A stretch of 15,405 bases of DNA from Acidimicrobiales bacterium (GTDB lineage: Bacteria; Actinomycetota; Acidimicrobiia; Acidimicrobiales; VFJN01), in contig JAFGPU010000303.1 in the NCBI GenBank assembly GCA_016936035.1, positions 1-15,405 on the forward strand, in the 5' to 3' direction. Below are positions 6,514 through 13,824 of this stretch, piece after piece. Under the pieces are notes generated by a model, which saw only the letters and a list, made by a program, of their open reading frames with translations, was not told the origin of the DNA and made no database searches. The position numbers and the translations under genes are program-made. How positions within the stretch are numbered: the stretch's first letter is position 1; each line of letters starts with the position of its first letter.

Positions 6514-7542
6514 ATGAGAGTGGCGATGCTCACAGGCGGTGGCGACTGTCCCGGCCTCAACGCGGTCATGCGGGCGGTCGTCCGCAAGGGCGAGACCGTC
6601 TACGGCGACGAGCTGGTCGGGTTCCAGGACGGGTGGCGGGGGGCGATCGACGGCGACGTCGTCCCCCTGTCGATCGCGACGTTCCGCGGCACGCTGCCCC
6701 GCGGTGGGACGGTCATCGGGTCGTCGCGCACCAACCCCTACAAGGTCGACCACGGCCCCGAGGCGGTGAAGTCCGCACTCGCCGACAACGGCATCGACGC
6801 GCTCATCGCCATCGGTGGCGAGGACACGCTGGGCGTCGCGTCCCGGCTGGCGAGCGACGGCGTCGCCGTCGTCGGGGTGCCCAAGACCATCGACAACGAC
6901 CTCTCCGCCACCGAGCTCACCTTCGGCTTCGACACGGCGGTGCAGGTGTGCGTCGACGCCATCGATCGGCTGCACACCACGGCCGAGTCGCACAACCGCG
7001 TGATGGTCGTCGAGGTCATGGGCCGCCACGCCGGGCACATCGCCACCTGGTCGGCCATCGCCGGTGGCGCCACGGTGGTGCTCGTCCCCGAGCGGCCGTT
7101 CGACATCGACCACGTGTGCGGGCTCATCCGCCAGCGCCACAGTCGCGGGCGCTACGCCTCGATCGTGGTGGTGGCCGAGGGGGCCCAGCCCGCGGAAGGC
7201 ACCCTCGCCCTGCAGTCGGGCGAGCGCGACGAGTTCGGCCACGTGCGCCTCGGGGGCATCGGTGACCAGCTCGCGCAGGCCATCGAGGAGCGCACCGGCT
7301 TCGAGACCCGCGCCATCGTGCTCGGACACGTGCAGCGGGGTGGCACGCCGACGGCGTTCGACCGGGTGCTCGCCACCCGGTACGGCATCAGCGCCATCGA
7401 TGCCGTGCACGACGGCGACTTCGGCACGATGGTGGCCCTGCAGGCCGGAGACATCGTGCGCGTCCCGCTCGAGGAGTCGACGGCCGAGCTCAAGCTGGTC
7501 GACCCGAAGATCTACGAGGTCGCCGAGGTGTTCTTCGGCTGA
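6514..7542 (+). CDS. pfp: Pyrophosphate-dependent 6-phosphofructokinase
   Basis: A 342-residue PfkA-family enzyme that phosphorylates fructose 6-phosphate to fructose 1,6-bisphosphate in glycolysis. The N-terminus MLTGGGDCPGLNAV is the phosphoryl-donor loop, PKTIDNDL (123-130) holds catalytic Asp127, and VMGRHAGHIA (from 168) and LGHVQRGGTPTAFDR bind substrate. The donor-specificity positions are decisive: GGEDT (101-105) has Asp at 104 and Lys at 124, where ATP enzymes have Gly at 104 and often Gly at 124. Asp104 with Lys124 is the PPi-dependent signature, and the sequence, down to its C-terminal VFFG, resembles the Amycolatopsis methanolica PPi enzyme from memory. The reaction would then be reversible and could also serve gluconeogenesis. 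It is divergent from glpK and converges with the Hsp70 fusion gene only 7 nt away. Confidence 0.92.
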   Translation: MRVAMLTGGGDCPGLNAVMRAVVRKGETVYGDELVGFQDGWRGAIDGDVVPLSIATFRGTLPRGGTVIGSSRTNPYKVDHGPEAVKSALADNGIDALIAIGGEDTLGVASRLASDGVAVVGVPKTIDNDLSATELTFGFDTAVQVCVDAIDRLHTTAESHNRVMVVEVMGRHAGHIATWSAIAGGATVVLVPERPFDIDHVCGLIRQRHSRGRYASIVVVAEGAQPAEGTLALQSGERDEFGHVRLGGIGDQLAQAIEERTGFETRAIVLGHVQRGGTPTAFDRVLATRYGISAIDAVHDGDFGTMVALQAGDIVRVPLEESTAELKLVDPKIYEVAEVFFG

Positions 7543-7549
7543 TCCCGGC

Positions 7550-9505
7550 TCAGTCGGCGCCCTTGCCCCTGACCGACTCGTCGAGCGCGCCACCAGCGCT
7601 GTCGGCCGCCAGGCAGAACGTGTCCGTGTCGCCGTCCTGCCACTGCGCCTCGGTGGGGACGATCGGCACCATCTCGAAGCCGTCGGCGAGGAACTGTTCG
7701 ACCGCCGCGCCGTAGTAGTCGGGGATGGCGAGCGCGCAGGCGTTGCCGCCGTCGGTCGTCGCCGCCTCGTCGCCGGGGAAGTCGGCGGCCGGATCGGGGG
7801 GCGGGGCGACGGCGATGAGCTCGAACTGGTGGGGCTCGTCGCAGCCGACGACCTCGAGGTCGTTGGCGCCACCGGTGAAGCACTCGCCCACCTCGACGTC
7901 CGCGACGGTCTGCTCGGCGCTGGAATCGGCGGTGAGGACCAGGGTGGCCACGAGGGCGGCGACGACGGCGAGCCCGCCGAGGGCCACCATGAGCCGCCTT
8001 CTGCGGCGTTCGGACCGTCGGCGGGCCGCCCTGGCGTCGTCGGTGAGGTAGCCGGGTGGCAGGTCGTCCGACGAGCCGGGACGCGGTGGCAGCGCGCCGC
8101 CGCGGTAGGCGCTTGGCGCCCGCGACGGGGGCGGGGGCGGGGGAGCCGTCGGCGGAGCGGCCGGTCGAGATGCCGGCGGGGGCGGTGCCGGCCGGGGCGT
8201 CGCCGACGGCGGTGGCGGTGTGGTCGGGGGGACGGGCGGCGGTGGCGCGGCGGGGGGCCGCGTGCCAGGGGCCTTCTGCGCCGGATCAGAGCCGGGTGCG
8301 GCCGGCGGCGGTGGCGACGCGGCGGCGCCGGGCGGGGCCGGCCGTGGCGGCGGTGGCGCGGCAGTCGGGCCGGGCGAGGGGGCTGCCGGTGGCGGCGGCA
8401 GGGACGAGGCCGGTGCTGGCAGCGTGCCGGCCTCTCGGGCGGCGACGATGGCCGCGCCGAGGGCGATGGCGTGCTTGGGGTGAGCGTCGACGGCGACGGG
8501 CCGCCCCAACCCCGACGACACGAGCTGCGACACCAGCGGGATCCGCGAGGACCCGCCCACCAACAGCACGTGGTCGACCATGTCGGGCGTCAACGACGCC
8601 GAACGCAGGGCCCGCTCGAGCGCCGTGACCGTCTCGGCCAGAGTCGGCCGGACCATCTCCTCCAGCTCGGTGCGGGTGACGCGCACCTCGGTCTGCACCG
8701 AGGGCAGCAGCACCGGCACGCGGATCTCGCTGTCGAGCGACAGGCCTTCCTTGGCCTGGGTGCAGTCCAGGCGCAGCCGGGACACGGCTGCCAGTGCCTG
8801 GGGGTCGTCGGGATCGAGGGTCTCGTAGGCCTCACCGATCGCGGCTGTGACGTGGGCGAACAGTGCCGCGTCCACGTCGATGCCGCCGAGCCGCTCGATG
8901 CCCTCGGGTGAGCCGAGGGCGGTGAACCCCCCGTCGGCATCCTTGCGCAGCACGGCCGCGTCGAACGTGCCCCCGCCCAGGTCGTAGACGGCGACGATGG
9001 CGCCCTCGTCGACCCGCTCCTGGGACGAGTACGAGATGGCGGCCGCCTGCGGCTCGGTGATCAGCGTGACGGAGGTGAGGCCGGCGACCTCGGCGGCCTT
9101 GTCCAGCAGGTCGCGCTTGTAGGGCCCCCAGTTGGCGGGATGGGTGAGCACCACCGCGGCCGGCGGACGCCCGCCCTGGGCCCCCACGACGGTCTCGACC
9201 ACCCAGCGCAGGAGGTGGCCCGTGAGGACCTCGGCCGGCACACCGGCCCCGCCCACCAGCAGGGGGGTGGGGTCGCCGAGCCGCCGCTTGAACTGCCGGG
9301 CGATGCGCTGCGGGTCGGTGACGGCGTGGCGCTCGGCGGCGTCGCCGGCGACGAACCCCCCGTCCGGCTGCAGGTACAGCACGGACGGGACGGTGGGCCC
9401 CCGCTGCCCGAGGGTGACCACCTCCGGCCCCCGCTGGCGTGAGCCTTCGTGCACGGCCGCAGCCGTGTAGGTCGTTCCGAGATCGATGCCCAGGTGGTAC
9501 GTCAT
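7550..9505 (-). CDS. Hsp70 ATPase domain fused to proline-rich linker, membrane helix and septum-formation-like domain
   Basis: This 651-residue protein begins with an Hsp70/DnaK nucleotide-binding domain: GIDLGTTYTAAAV (6-18), FKRRLG (72-77, with the conserved Lys region), THPANWG (121-127), DLGGGTFD (175-182) and VGGSSRIP (316-323). There is no substrate-binding domain. Residues 361-467 are a Pro/Ala-rich linker, followed by an acidic segment, an Arg-rich stretch (SERRRRR) and one membrane helix (506-525). By the positive-inside rule the C-terminus is outside. Residues about 537-634 contain VGECFTGG, GCDEPHQFELIAV, FPGDEA and DTFCLAAD with four cysteines (542, 555, 590, 631), matching the septum-formation (Septum_form) family pattern. 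It may sense or remodel something at the envelope; its function is unknown. AGGA (9510-9513) lies 4 nt before the ATG. It has its own promoter downstream of the mtrA-mtrB-lipoprotein cluster. Confidence 0.88.
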   Translation of the reverse strand: MTYHLGIDLGTTYTAAAVHEGSRQRGPEVVTLGQRGPTVPSVLYLQPDGGFVAGDAAERHAVTDPQRIARQFKRRLGDPTPLLVGGAGVPAEVLTGHLLRWVVETVVGAQGGRPPAAVVLTHPANWGPYKRDLLDKAAEVAGLTSVTLITEPQAAAISYSSQERVDEGAIVAVYDLGGGTFDAAVLRKDADGGFTALGSPEGIERLGGIDVDAALFAHVTAAIGEAYETLDPDDPQALAAVSRLRLDCTQAKEGLSLDSEIRVPVLLPSVQTEVRVTRTELEEMVRPTLAETVTALERALRSASLTPDMVDHVLLVGGSSRIPLVSQLVSSGLGRPVAVDAHPKHAIALGAAIVAAREAGTLPAPASSLPPPPAAPSPGPTAAPPPPRPAPPGAAASPPPPAAPGSDPAQKAPGTRPPAAPPPPVPPTTPPPPSATPRPAPPPPASRPAAPPTAPPPPPPSRAPSAYRGGALPPRPGSSDDLPPGYLTDDARAARRRSERRRRRLMVALGGLAVVAALVATLVLTADSSAEQTVADVEVGECFTGGANDLEVVGCDEPHQFELIAVAPPPDPAADFPGDEAATTDGGNACALAIPDYYGAAVEQFLADGFEMVPIVPTEAQWQDGDTDTFCLAADSAGGALDESVRGKGAD

Positions 9506-9551
9506 GGTGTCCTGCGGTGACGGCGCCGGGCCGCTCCCGGTGCGACCCGTG

Positions 9552-9557
9552 AGGCTA
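9552..9557 (-). promoter_or_regulatory. -10 box of the Hsp70-fusion gene (TAGCCT)
   Basis: On the minus strand TAGCCT lies 46 nt upstream of the ATG. With a start about 7 nt downstream it would give a leader of roughly 40 nt carrying the AGGA ribosome-binding site. No good -35 match is seen. Confidence 0.35.
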
Positions 9558-9580
9558 TCCGCACCTGACGGGCGCGTTTT

Positions 9581-9598
9581 CGCGGCCCGGGGACCGCG
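9581..9598 (-). terminator. Small GC hairpin after the lipoprotein gene
   Basis: CGCGG (9581-9585) pairs with CCGCG (9594-9598), four bases after the lipoprotein stop read on the minus strand. The 5-bp stem lacks a T tract, so it is at best a weak terminator between the mtrA-mtrB-lipoprotein cluster and the Hsp70-fusion gene. Confidence 0.25.
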
Positions 9599-9601
9599 GG
9601 C

Positions 9602-10213
9602 TCATCCCTCGAGGGGTTGCTCGAGGAGGTTCGCGTACGAGGTGCAGGCCAGCGGGCCGTCGCTCGTCTCGCCGTCGCCGGTGGGCGGCCACACCGGGTC
9701 GCCCTCGACCGTGAACAGCACGGCCTCGACCTCGGCCAGCTCGGTGGCGGTGCACACCATCTGGCCGTACGCGAGCTTGGCGCCGTCGCCCATCACGCCG
9801 CGGATGGCGGCGCTGAGGTCGATGGTGAGGATGCCGCCGTCCAGCTCGGGGGGATTGGCCAGCACCGTGTTGGCGGGGATCCGCGTCACGATGCCCTCGT
9901 CCTGCTCGCCGCCGTCGACGACCCCCTCGAGCAGTGCCTCGAGGACGAGGGTCGGGGGCGCCGACCCGGCGCCCCCGGTGGCGACGTCGCGCTCGGTCCT
10001 GACCAGGACGCCGCTGCGCTCGTCGACGTAGCGGGTGAAGAACAGCGTGGCGCGCATCGACCGCCCCTCCTCGACCGGGTCGGTCGGCCGCGCGAGCTCC
10101 TCGGGCACCGTCTGGTCGGAGACGGCGCGGGGCTCCTCGTCGGCGGGGATGCCGCAGCCCACCGCCAGAGCGGCCACGAGGAGCGTCAGCGCAACGATGC
10201 GCGCCCGGATCAC
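9602..10213 (-). CDS. Short GerMN-domain lipoprotein (LpqB-like)
   Basis: A 203-residue secreted lipoprotein. The signal peptide IRARIVALTLLVAALAVGC ends in a lipobox at Cys20, predicting attachment to the outer face of the membrane. After a Pro/Glu-rich spacer, residues about 55-170 form a GerMN domain: ATLFFTRYVDE, LVLEALLEGV, GILTIDLSAA, KLAYGQMVCTATEL and AVLFTVEGDPV. GerMN proteins are linked to spore germination in Bacillus, and in actinobacteria LpqB, encoded after MtrB, carries this domain and affects MtrAB signalling. LpqB is normally near 580 residues with a beta-propeller C-terminus that is absent here. GTG 10213 overlaps the kinase stop as GTGA, with GGAGG (10221-10225) 7 nt upstream, so the two are translationally coupled. 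Confidence 0.88.
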   Translation of the reverse strand: MIRARIVALTLLVAALAVGCGIPADEEPRAVSDQTVPEELARPTDPVEEGRSMRATLFFTRYVDERSGVLVRTERDVATGGAGSAPPTLVLEALLEGVVDGGEQDEGIVTRIPANTVLANPPELDGGILTIDLSAAIRGVMGDGAKLAYGQMVCTATELAEVEAVLFTVEGDPVWPPTGDGETSDGPLACTSYANLLEQPLEG

Positions 10214-11637
10214 GGTGCCGCCTCCGCAGGGAGCTCGATGACGAAGCGGGCCCCGGTCTCGCCGTCGCAGCGACCCTCCACCCACACGGCGCCACCGTGC
10301 AGGCGGATGTGCTCGGCGACCAGGGACAGGCCGAGGCCGACCCCGTCGATGTCGCGCCGCCGGCCTGCCGACGACCCCCGGTTGAACCGGAAGAAGATGG
10401 CCTCGGCGTCCTCGGGCGGCACGCCGGGGCCGTCGTCCTCGACCGCGATCTGCACGGCGTTGCCGCGCCGGCGCAGCTCGACGCGCGTGGCGCCCTCGCC
10501 GTACTTCGCCGCGTTGTCCAGCAGGTTGGCGATGACCCGCGACAGGCGGCGCTTGTCGGCCCGGACCACGACGCCCGCGAGGTCGGCGTCGATGTCGACG
10601 GGGACGTCGACATCGGTCGAGTTGGTCACGGCCTGGAGGACGAGCTCGTCCACCCGCACCTCCTCGAGGTCGAGGTGCATGACGCCGGCGTCGAAGCGGG
10701 AGATCTCGAGCAGGTCCTCCACGAGCTGCTGGAACCGTTCGATATCGGCGACCATCAGGTCGAGTGCGGCGCGGGCCCGGTCGGGCATGTCGTCACGCTG
10801 GTTCTCGAGGACCTCGATGGAGGCGGCCAGCGTCATGAGCGGCGACCGCAGCTCGTGGCTGACGTTGGACGCGAACCGGGCGTCACGCTGGATGCGCTCC
10901 TCGAGCGCCACGGCCATCTCGTTGAAGGAGTCGGCGAGCGTGGCGAGGTCGGCGTCGTCGCTGGCCTCGACCCGGGTGTCGAGGTGGCCGGTGGCGATGG
11001 CGTGGGCGGCGTCGCCGATGCCCCGGAGCGGCCGCAGCACGCGGCGGCTGGCCCACCATCCCACGGCAGCACCGGCGAGCGTGGTGATGAGGGCGGCGGC
11101 GAGCAGCGAGATGCTGATCGACTCGAGGGTGTCCTCGAGCTCGCCGAGCGAGACGATCTCGAAGTAGGCGGCGTCGATCGAGTCGATCGGCACGCCGACG
11201 GCCAGCTGGGTCGCCCCCTCGTGGTCGAAGCGCATCAGGGCCGGCTGGCCGTCCAGGACGGTGTCGCGGAGACCGGGCGGGAGGGTGTCCTGGCCGTACT
11301 CCGGCGCCCGGGCGAACCAGCGGTCGCCGACGTGCAGCACCGGGTTGGAGCCAGAGGGCGTCGGCAGCGAGGCGAGCACGTCCGTGGGGTCGGACGACGC
11401 GGGCGCGGGATCGTCGGACGGGCCGGGCAGCTGGAGGGCGGCGGTGCGGGCGTTCTGGTAGGTGCGAGCCGTGGCCGAGGACTCGCGCTGGTCGAGCAGG
11501 TTCTGCCGTGTGAGACCGAGGGTGGCTCCGGCGAGCACCGCCGACATGAGCAGGGCACCCACGGCGAACGCGATGGTGATCCGCGCCCGCAGCCCCAGGC
11601 GGGGGAGCAGGCGCGAGATCAGTCGGAGGCGCCTCAT
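10210..11637 (-). CDS. mtrB: Membrane sensor histidine kinase, MtrB-like
   Basis: This 475-residue protein has a basic N-terminus, a first membrane helix (20-42), an extracellular loop (43-173), a second helix (174-196), HAMP (197-250), a dimerisation/phosphoacceptor domain with SHELRSP (His261), and an HATPase domain with NLLDNAAKYGE (Asn371/Asn375), DDGPGVP (401-407), FFRFNR and GVGLGL (432-437). All catalytic boxes are intact. LLEISRFDAGVMHLD and the HIRLHGG ending resemble MtrB. It is encoded 21 nt after the response regulator and overlaps the GerMN lipoprotein, the mtrA-mtrB-lpqB order of actinobacteria, where the system controls cell-wall and division genes. The extracellular loop is about 130 residues, shorter than I would expect for mycobacterial MtrB. 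The ATG at 11637 has only a weak GCGAG ribosome-binding site. Confidence 0.85.
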   Translation of the reverse strand: MRRLRLISRLLPRLGLRARITIAFAVGALLMSAVLAGATLGLTRQNLLDQRESSATARTYQNARTAALQLPGPSDDPAPASSDPTDVLASLPTPSGSNPVLHVGDRWFARAPEYGQDTLPPGLRDTVLDGQPALMRFDHEGATQLAVGVPIDSIDAAYFEIVSLGELEDTLESISISLLAAALITTLAGAAVGWWASRRVLRPLRGIGDAAHAIATGHLDTRVEASDDADLATLADSFNEMAVALEERIQRDARFASNVSHELRSPLMTLAASIEVLENQRDDMPDRARAALDLMVADIERFQQLVEDLLEISRFDAGVMHLDLEEVRVDELVLQAVTNSTDVDVPVDIDADLAGVVVRADKRRLSRVIANLLDNAAKYGEGATRVELRRRGNAVQIAVEDDGPGVPPEDAEAIFFRFNRGSSAGRRRDIDGVGLGLSLVAEHIRLHGGAVWVEGRCDGETGARFVIELPAEAAP

Positions 11638-11658
11638 CGTCGCTCGCCGCGCGGCCTG

Positions 11659-12345
11659 TCAGGCCTGGAGCTTGTAGCCGAGGCCGCGCACCGTGACGAC
11701 ATGGCGGGGGTTGGCGGCGTCGGCCTCGACCTTGGTGCGCAGTCGCCGCACGTGGACGTCGACGAGGCGACCGTCGCCGAAGTACCCGTAGCCCCACACC
11801 CGCTCGAGCAGGGTCTCGCGGCTGAACACCCGCCCGGGGCTCGATGCCAGTTCGACCAGCAGGCGGAACTCGGTCTTCGTGAGGTGGATCTCCTCGCCAC
11901 CCCGGCGTACGACGCCTTCGTCGGGGATGATCTCGAGGTCGCCGAAGCGCAGGTGCGTGCTGCCGGACTCGCTGCTCCGGGCCCGTCGCAGCAGGGCGCG
12001 GATGCGGGCCGACAGCTCCTTGGGCGCGAACGGCTTGGTGAGGTAGTCGTCGGCGCCGGCTTCGAGCCCGGCGACCACGTCGTGCGTGTCGGCCCGCGCC
12101 GTGACCATGACGATGGGGACGTCGGACACCCGGCGGATGGACCGGCACACGTCGAACCCGTCGATGCCGGGCAGCATGATGTCGATCAGGACGACGTCAG
12201 TCGGCTGGCGTTGGAAGGTGGCGAGCGCCGCCTCGCCGGTCTCGGCCTCTTCGACCGCCCAGCCCTCGTCTTCCAGGGCCAGCTTCACCGCGGTGCGGAT
12301 GCGCTCGTCGTCTTCGACGGACAATATGCGTGTACCCACGCTCAT
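11659..12345 (-). CDS. mtrA: OmpR/PhoB-family response regulator, MtrA-like
   Basis: A 228-residue cytoplasmic response regulator. The receiver domain has acidic pocket Glu11-Asp12-Asp13, phosphoacceptor Asp55 in LIDIMLPG, Thr82 in VTA and Lys104 in LTKPFAPKEL. The C-terminal winged helix (about 129-228) contains IHLTKTEFRLLVELA, VFSRETLLERVWGYGYFGDG, RLVDVHVRRLRTKVE and VVTVRGLGYKL. The LxLMLPG..G.DVCR and VWGY segments are close to MtrA from memory. The phosphodonor is almost certainly the kinase encoded next. The ATG at 12345 is supported by GAGG (12353-12356) 7 nt upstream. Its own upstream gap is only 55 nt after the STAS gene, so it is probably transcribed with it. Confidence 0.88.
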   Translation of the reverse strand: MSVGTRILSVEDDERIRTAVKLALEDEGWAVEEAETGEAALATFQRQPTDVVLIDIMLPGIDGFDVCRSIRRVSDVPIVMVTARADTHDVVAGLEAGADDYLTKPFAPKELSARIRALLRRARSSESGSTHLRFGDLEIIPDEGVVRRGGEEIHLTKTEFRLLVELASSPGRVFSRETLLERVWGYGYFGDGRLVDVHVRRLRTKVEADAANPRHVVTVRGLGYKLQA

Positions 12346-12400
12346 GATCGTGCCTCATCCGAGCGGCGCGCGTGCAGCCGGCACCGCTGCGCTCGGCGCC

Positions 12401-12784
12401 TCACCTGCCGGTGAACGTGGCGGGCGCGTCGGTGTAGGCCGCCAGGAGCGCCTCGCGGCCGGGGCCGCGCCCGGTGCGGTAGTGCAAGCCCTCGGGCAGC
12501 CGGGCGCCGAGGTCGCGGCAGCCGACGAGCGCCCGGGCACCGGCATCGGTGAACGAGTCGAGGGCACGCAGGTCGACGTCGATGCGGCTCGGGCGGTGGT
12601 CGAGCGCTGCCGTGGCGGCGTCGAGCAGCGCCCCGCCGGCGGCCTCGTCGAGGCGGGCGACGACGGCGAGCACGACGGTGTCGCCCTCGGTGGTGACATC
12701 GATGCGGGGCTGCTGGTGATCGGCGACGGGCTCGCTGCCGGTGGCGGCTGAGCCGGACGGGACCCCTGCGGTGGCGGCGGACAT
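12401..12784 (-). CDS. STAS-domain protein, anti-anti-sigma-like
   Basis: A 127-residue protein with a flexible N-terminus (1-25) and a STAS fold (about 27-120): RIDVTTEGDTVVLAVVARLD, ALLDAATAAL and RIDVDLRALDSFTDAGARAL. STAS proteins such as SpoIIAA/RsbV bind anti-sigma kinases and are controlled by phosphorylation of a Ser in a D-S-S-G motif. Here the corresponding stretch is FTDAGARAL, with Ala81 at the usual Ser position, so ordinary phosphorylation control seems lost. Its partner is not in the window. It lies between the phosphatase gene and the response regulator on the same strand. There is no TANNNT box or Shine-Dalgarno upstream, so the start is less certain. Confidence 0.75.
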   Translation of the reverse strand: MSAATAGVPSGSAATGSEPVADHQQPRIDVTTEGDTVVLAVVARLDEAAGGALLDAATAALDHRPSRIDVDLRALDSFTDAGARALVGCRDLGARLPEGLHYRTGRGPGREALLAAYTDAPATFTGR

Positions 12785-12855
12785 TGGTGACCAGTGTGCC
12801 GACAGTTCATGTCATCGCGCGGTGCAGAGGCGTTGCGATCTGGTGACGACTGTGC
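12785..12855. repeat. 15-bp direct repeats upstream of the STAS/mtrA cluster, possible operator
   Basis: TGGTGACCAGTGTGC (12785-12799) and TGGTGACGACTGTGC (12841-12855) match at 13 of 15 positions and start 56 bp apart, in the 82-bp gap before the STAS gene. On the minus strand each carries GTCACCA. Actinobacterial MtrA is known to bind GTNAC-type repeats, so autoregulation is possible, but this rests on resemblance alone. The first copy abuts the ATG. Confidence 0.4.
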
Positions 12856-12866
12856 TTCTCAGTGAT

Positions 12867-13694
12867 TCACGGCACATCTTGTGCACCAAGAGAGTCGAGA
12901 AGGCCACGGAGCGGGGCGGCGATCGAGGGAGCGGCGGCGACCGCGCCGGCGGTACCCGAGACGAGGGGTCCCCCGTCGAGCGACGACACGACCGCCCCGG
13001 CCTCGGCGGCGATCAGACCGCCGGCCGCGAGGTCCCACCACTCGAGCCCCCGCTCGTAGTAGGCGTCGAGGCGCCCGCACGCCACCGAGCACAGGTCGAT
13101 CGCTGCGGCGCCCATGCGCCGGATGTCGCGCACGTGTGGCAGCAGGCCGGCGACGACCTCGCCCTGCGCCCGCCGTCGAGCCGGGTCGTACCCGAAGCCC
13201 GTGCCGACCAGCGCCGTCGAGAGCTCGGCGCGCTGCGAGCAGGCGATCGGCACGCCGTCACGCCGGGCACCGCCGCCGCGCGTGGCGGTGAACACCTCGG
13301 CCCGGGTCCCGTCGGCCACCACGCCGGCCACGATGCCCTCCGCGTCCTCGGCGGCGATCGACACGGCCCACCCGGGGTGGCCGTAGAGGTAGTTCGTGGT
13401 GCCGTCGAGCGGGTCGACGACCCAGCGCAGGCCGCTCGATCCTGTGACCGCGCTGCCCTCCTCGGCGACGATGCCGTCGCCGGGTCGCGCCGCGAGCAGC
13501 GCCTCGACGATGAGCTGCTCGGAGGCCCGGTCGAGCTCGCTGACCATGTCGGTCGGCGTCGCCTTGGTCGCGACCGTGACCCGGGCCCGGTCGAGACCCG
13601 CCGCCAGCAGGTCCACGGCCTGCCCGGCCGCCTCGGTGGCGAGGTCCACGAGCGCGGCGGGATCAGGCGACGAGGACGCGAGGGGCGAGGTCAT
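12867..13694 (-). CDS. Inositol monophosphatase family protein
   Basis: A 275-residue cytoplasmic Mg2+-dependent phosphatase fold. The metal-site motifs are all present: TDMVSELDRASE (48-59), IVAEEGS (75-81, Glu78/Glu79), WVVDPLDGTTNYLYG (91-105, Asp94 and Asp97) and WWDLAAGGLIAAEAGA (219-234, Asp221). Members remove phosphate from inositol 1-phosphate, histidinol phosphate, fructose 1,6-bisphosphate or 3'-phosphoadenosine phosphates. The sequence is nearest SuhB/inositol monophosphatase by its GTTNY and WWD motifs, but substrate cannot be assigned. In actinobacteria inositol feeds phosphatidylinositol and mycothiol. ATG 13694 is preceded by TACCGT 8 nt upstream, again leaderless. It is divergent from the potassium transporter gene. 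Confidence 0.88.
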   Translation of the reverse strand: MTSPLASSSPDPAALVDLATEAAGQAVDLLAAGLDRARVTVATKATPTDMVSELDRASEQLIVEALLAARPGDGIVAEEGSAVTGSSGLRWVVDPLDGTTNYLYGHPGWAVSIAAEDAEGIVAGVVADGTRAEVFTATRGGGARRDGVPIACSQRAELSTALVGTGFGYDPARRRAQGEVVAGLLPHVRDIRRMGAAAIDLCSVACGRLDAYYERGLEWWDLAAGGLIAAEAGAVVSSLDGGPLVSGTAGAVAAAPSIAAPLRGLLDSLGAQDVP

Positions 13695-13702
13695 GACGGG
13701 CG

Positions 13703-13708
13703 ACGGTA
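13703..13708 (-). promoter_or_regulatory. -10 box of the inositol phosphatase gene (TACCGT)
   Basis: On the minus strand TACCGT is 8 nt before the ATG at 13694, without any ribosome-binding sequence between, so a leaderless mRNA is likely. Confidence 0.5.
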
Positions 13709-13812
13709 CCGTGCGGACGAGGGCTCCCGTCCGGCGCCCGGCGGTGCCCGCGCCGTGATCGGGCGGGGCACCCGAGCCGCCGCGGTGGCGCGGGGTGGTC
13801 GCAGCGATTGCC

Positions 13813-13818
13813 TAGCGT
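13813..13818 (+). promoter_or_regulatory. -10 box of the potassium transporter gene (TAGCGT)
   Basis: TAGCGT, the same hexamer as at glpK, ends 6 nt before GTG 13825 and supports that GTG as a leaderless start. Confidence 0.5.
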
Positions 13819-13824
13819 GGCGGG

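Noticed and set aside
8080..8430. GGCGG/GGGGGC-rich stretch that looks like a simple repeat
   Set aside because: It encodes the proline-rich linker of the Hsp70 fusion in frame; there is no exact tandem unit.
7064..8911. Plus-strand frame spanning the end of pfp and the opposite of the Hsp70 fusion
   Set aside because: Shadow frame; glycine/arginine runs are the reverse of the proline-rich linker codons.
9617..12414. Long plus-strand frames opposite the kinase and regulator
   Set aside because: Overlapped by intact two-component genes with full catalytic motifs on the minus strand.
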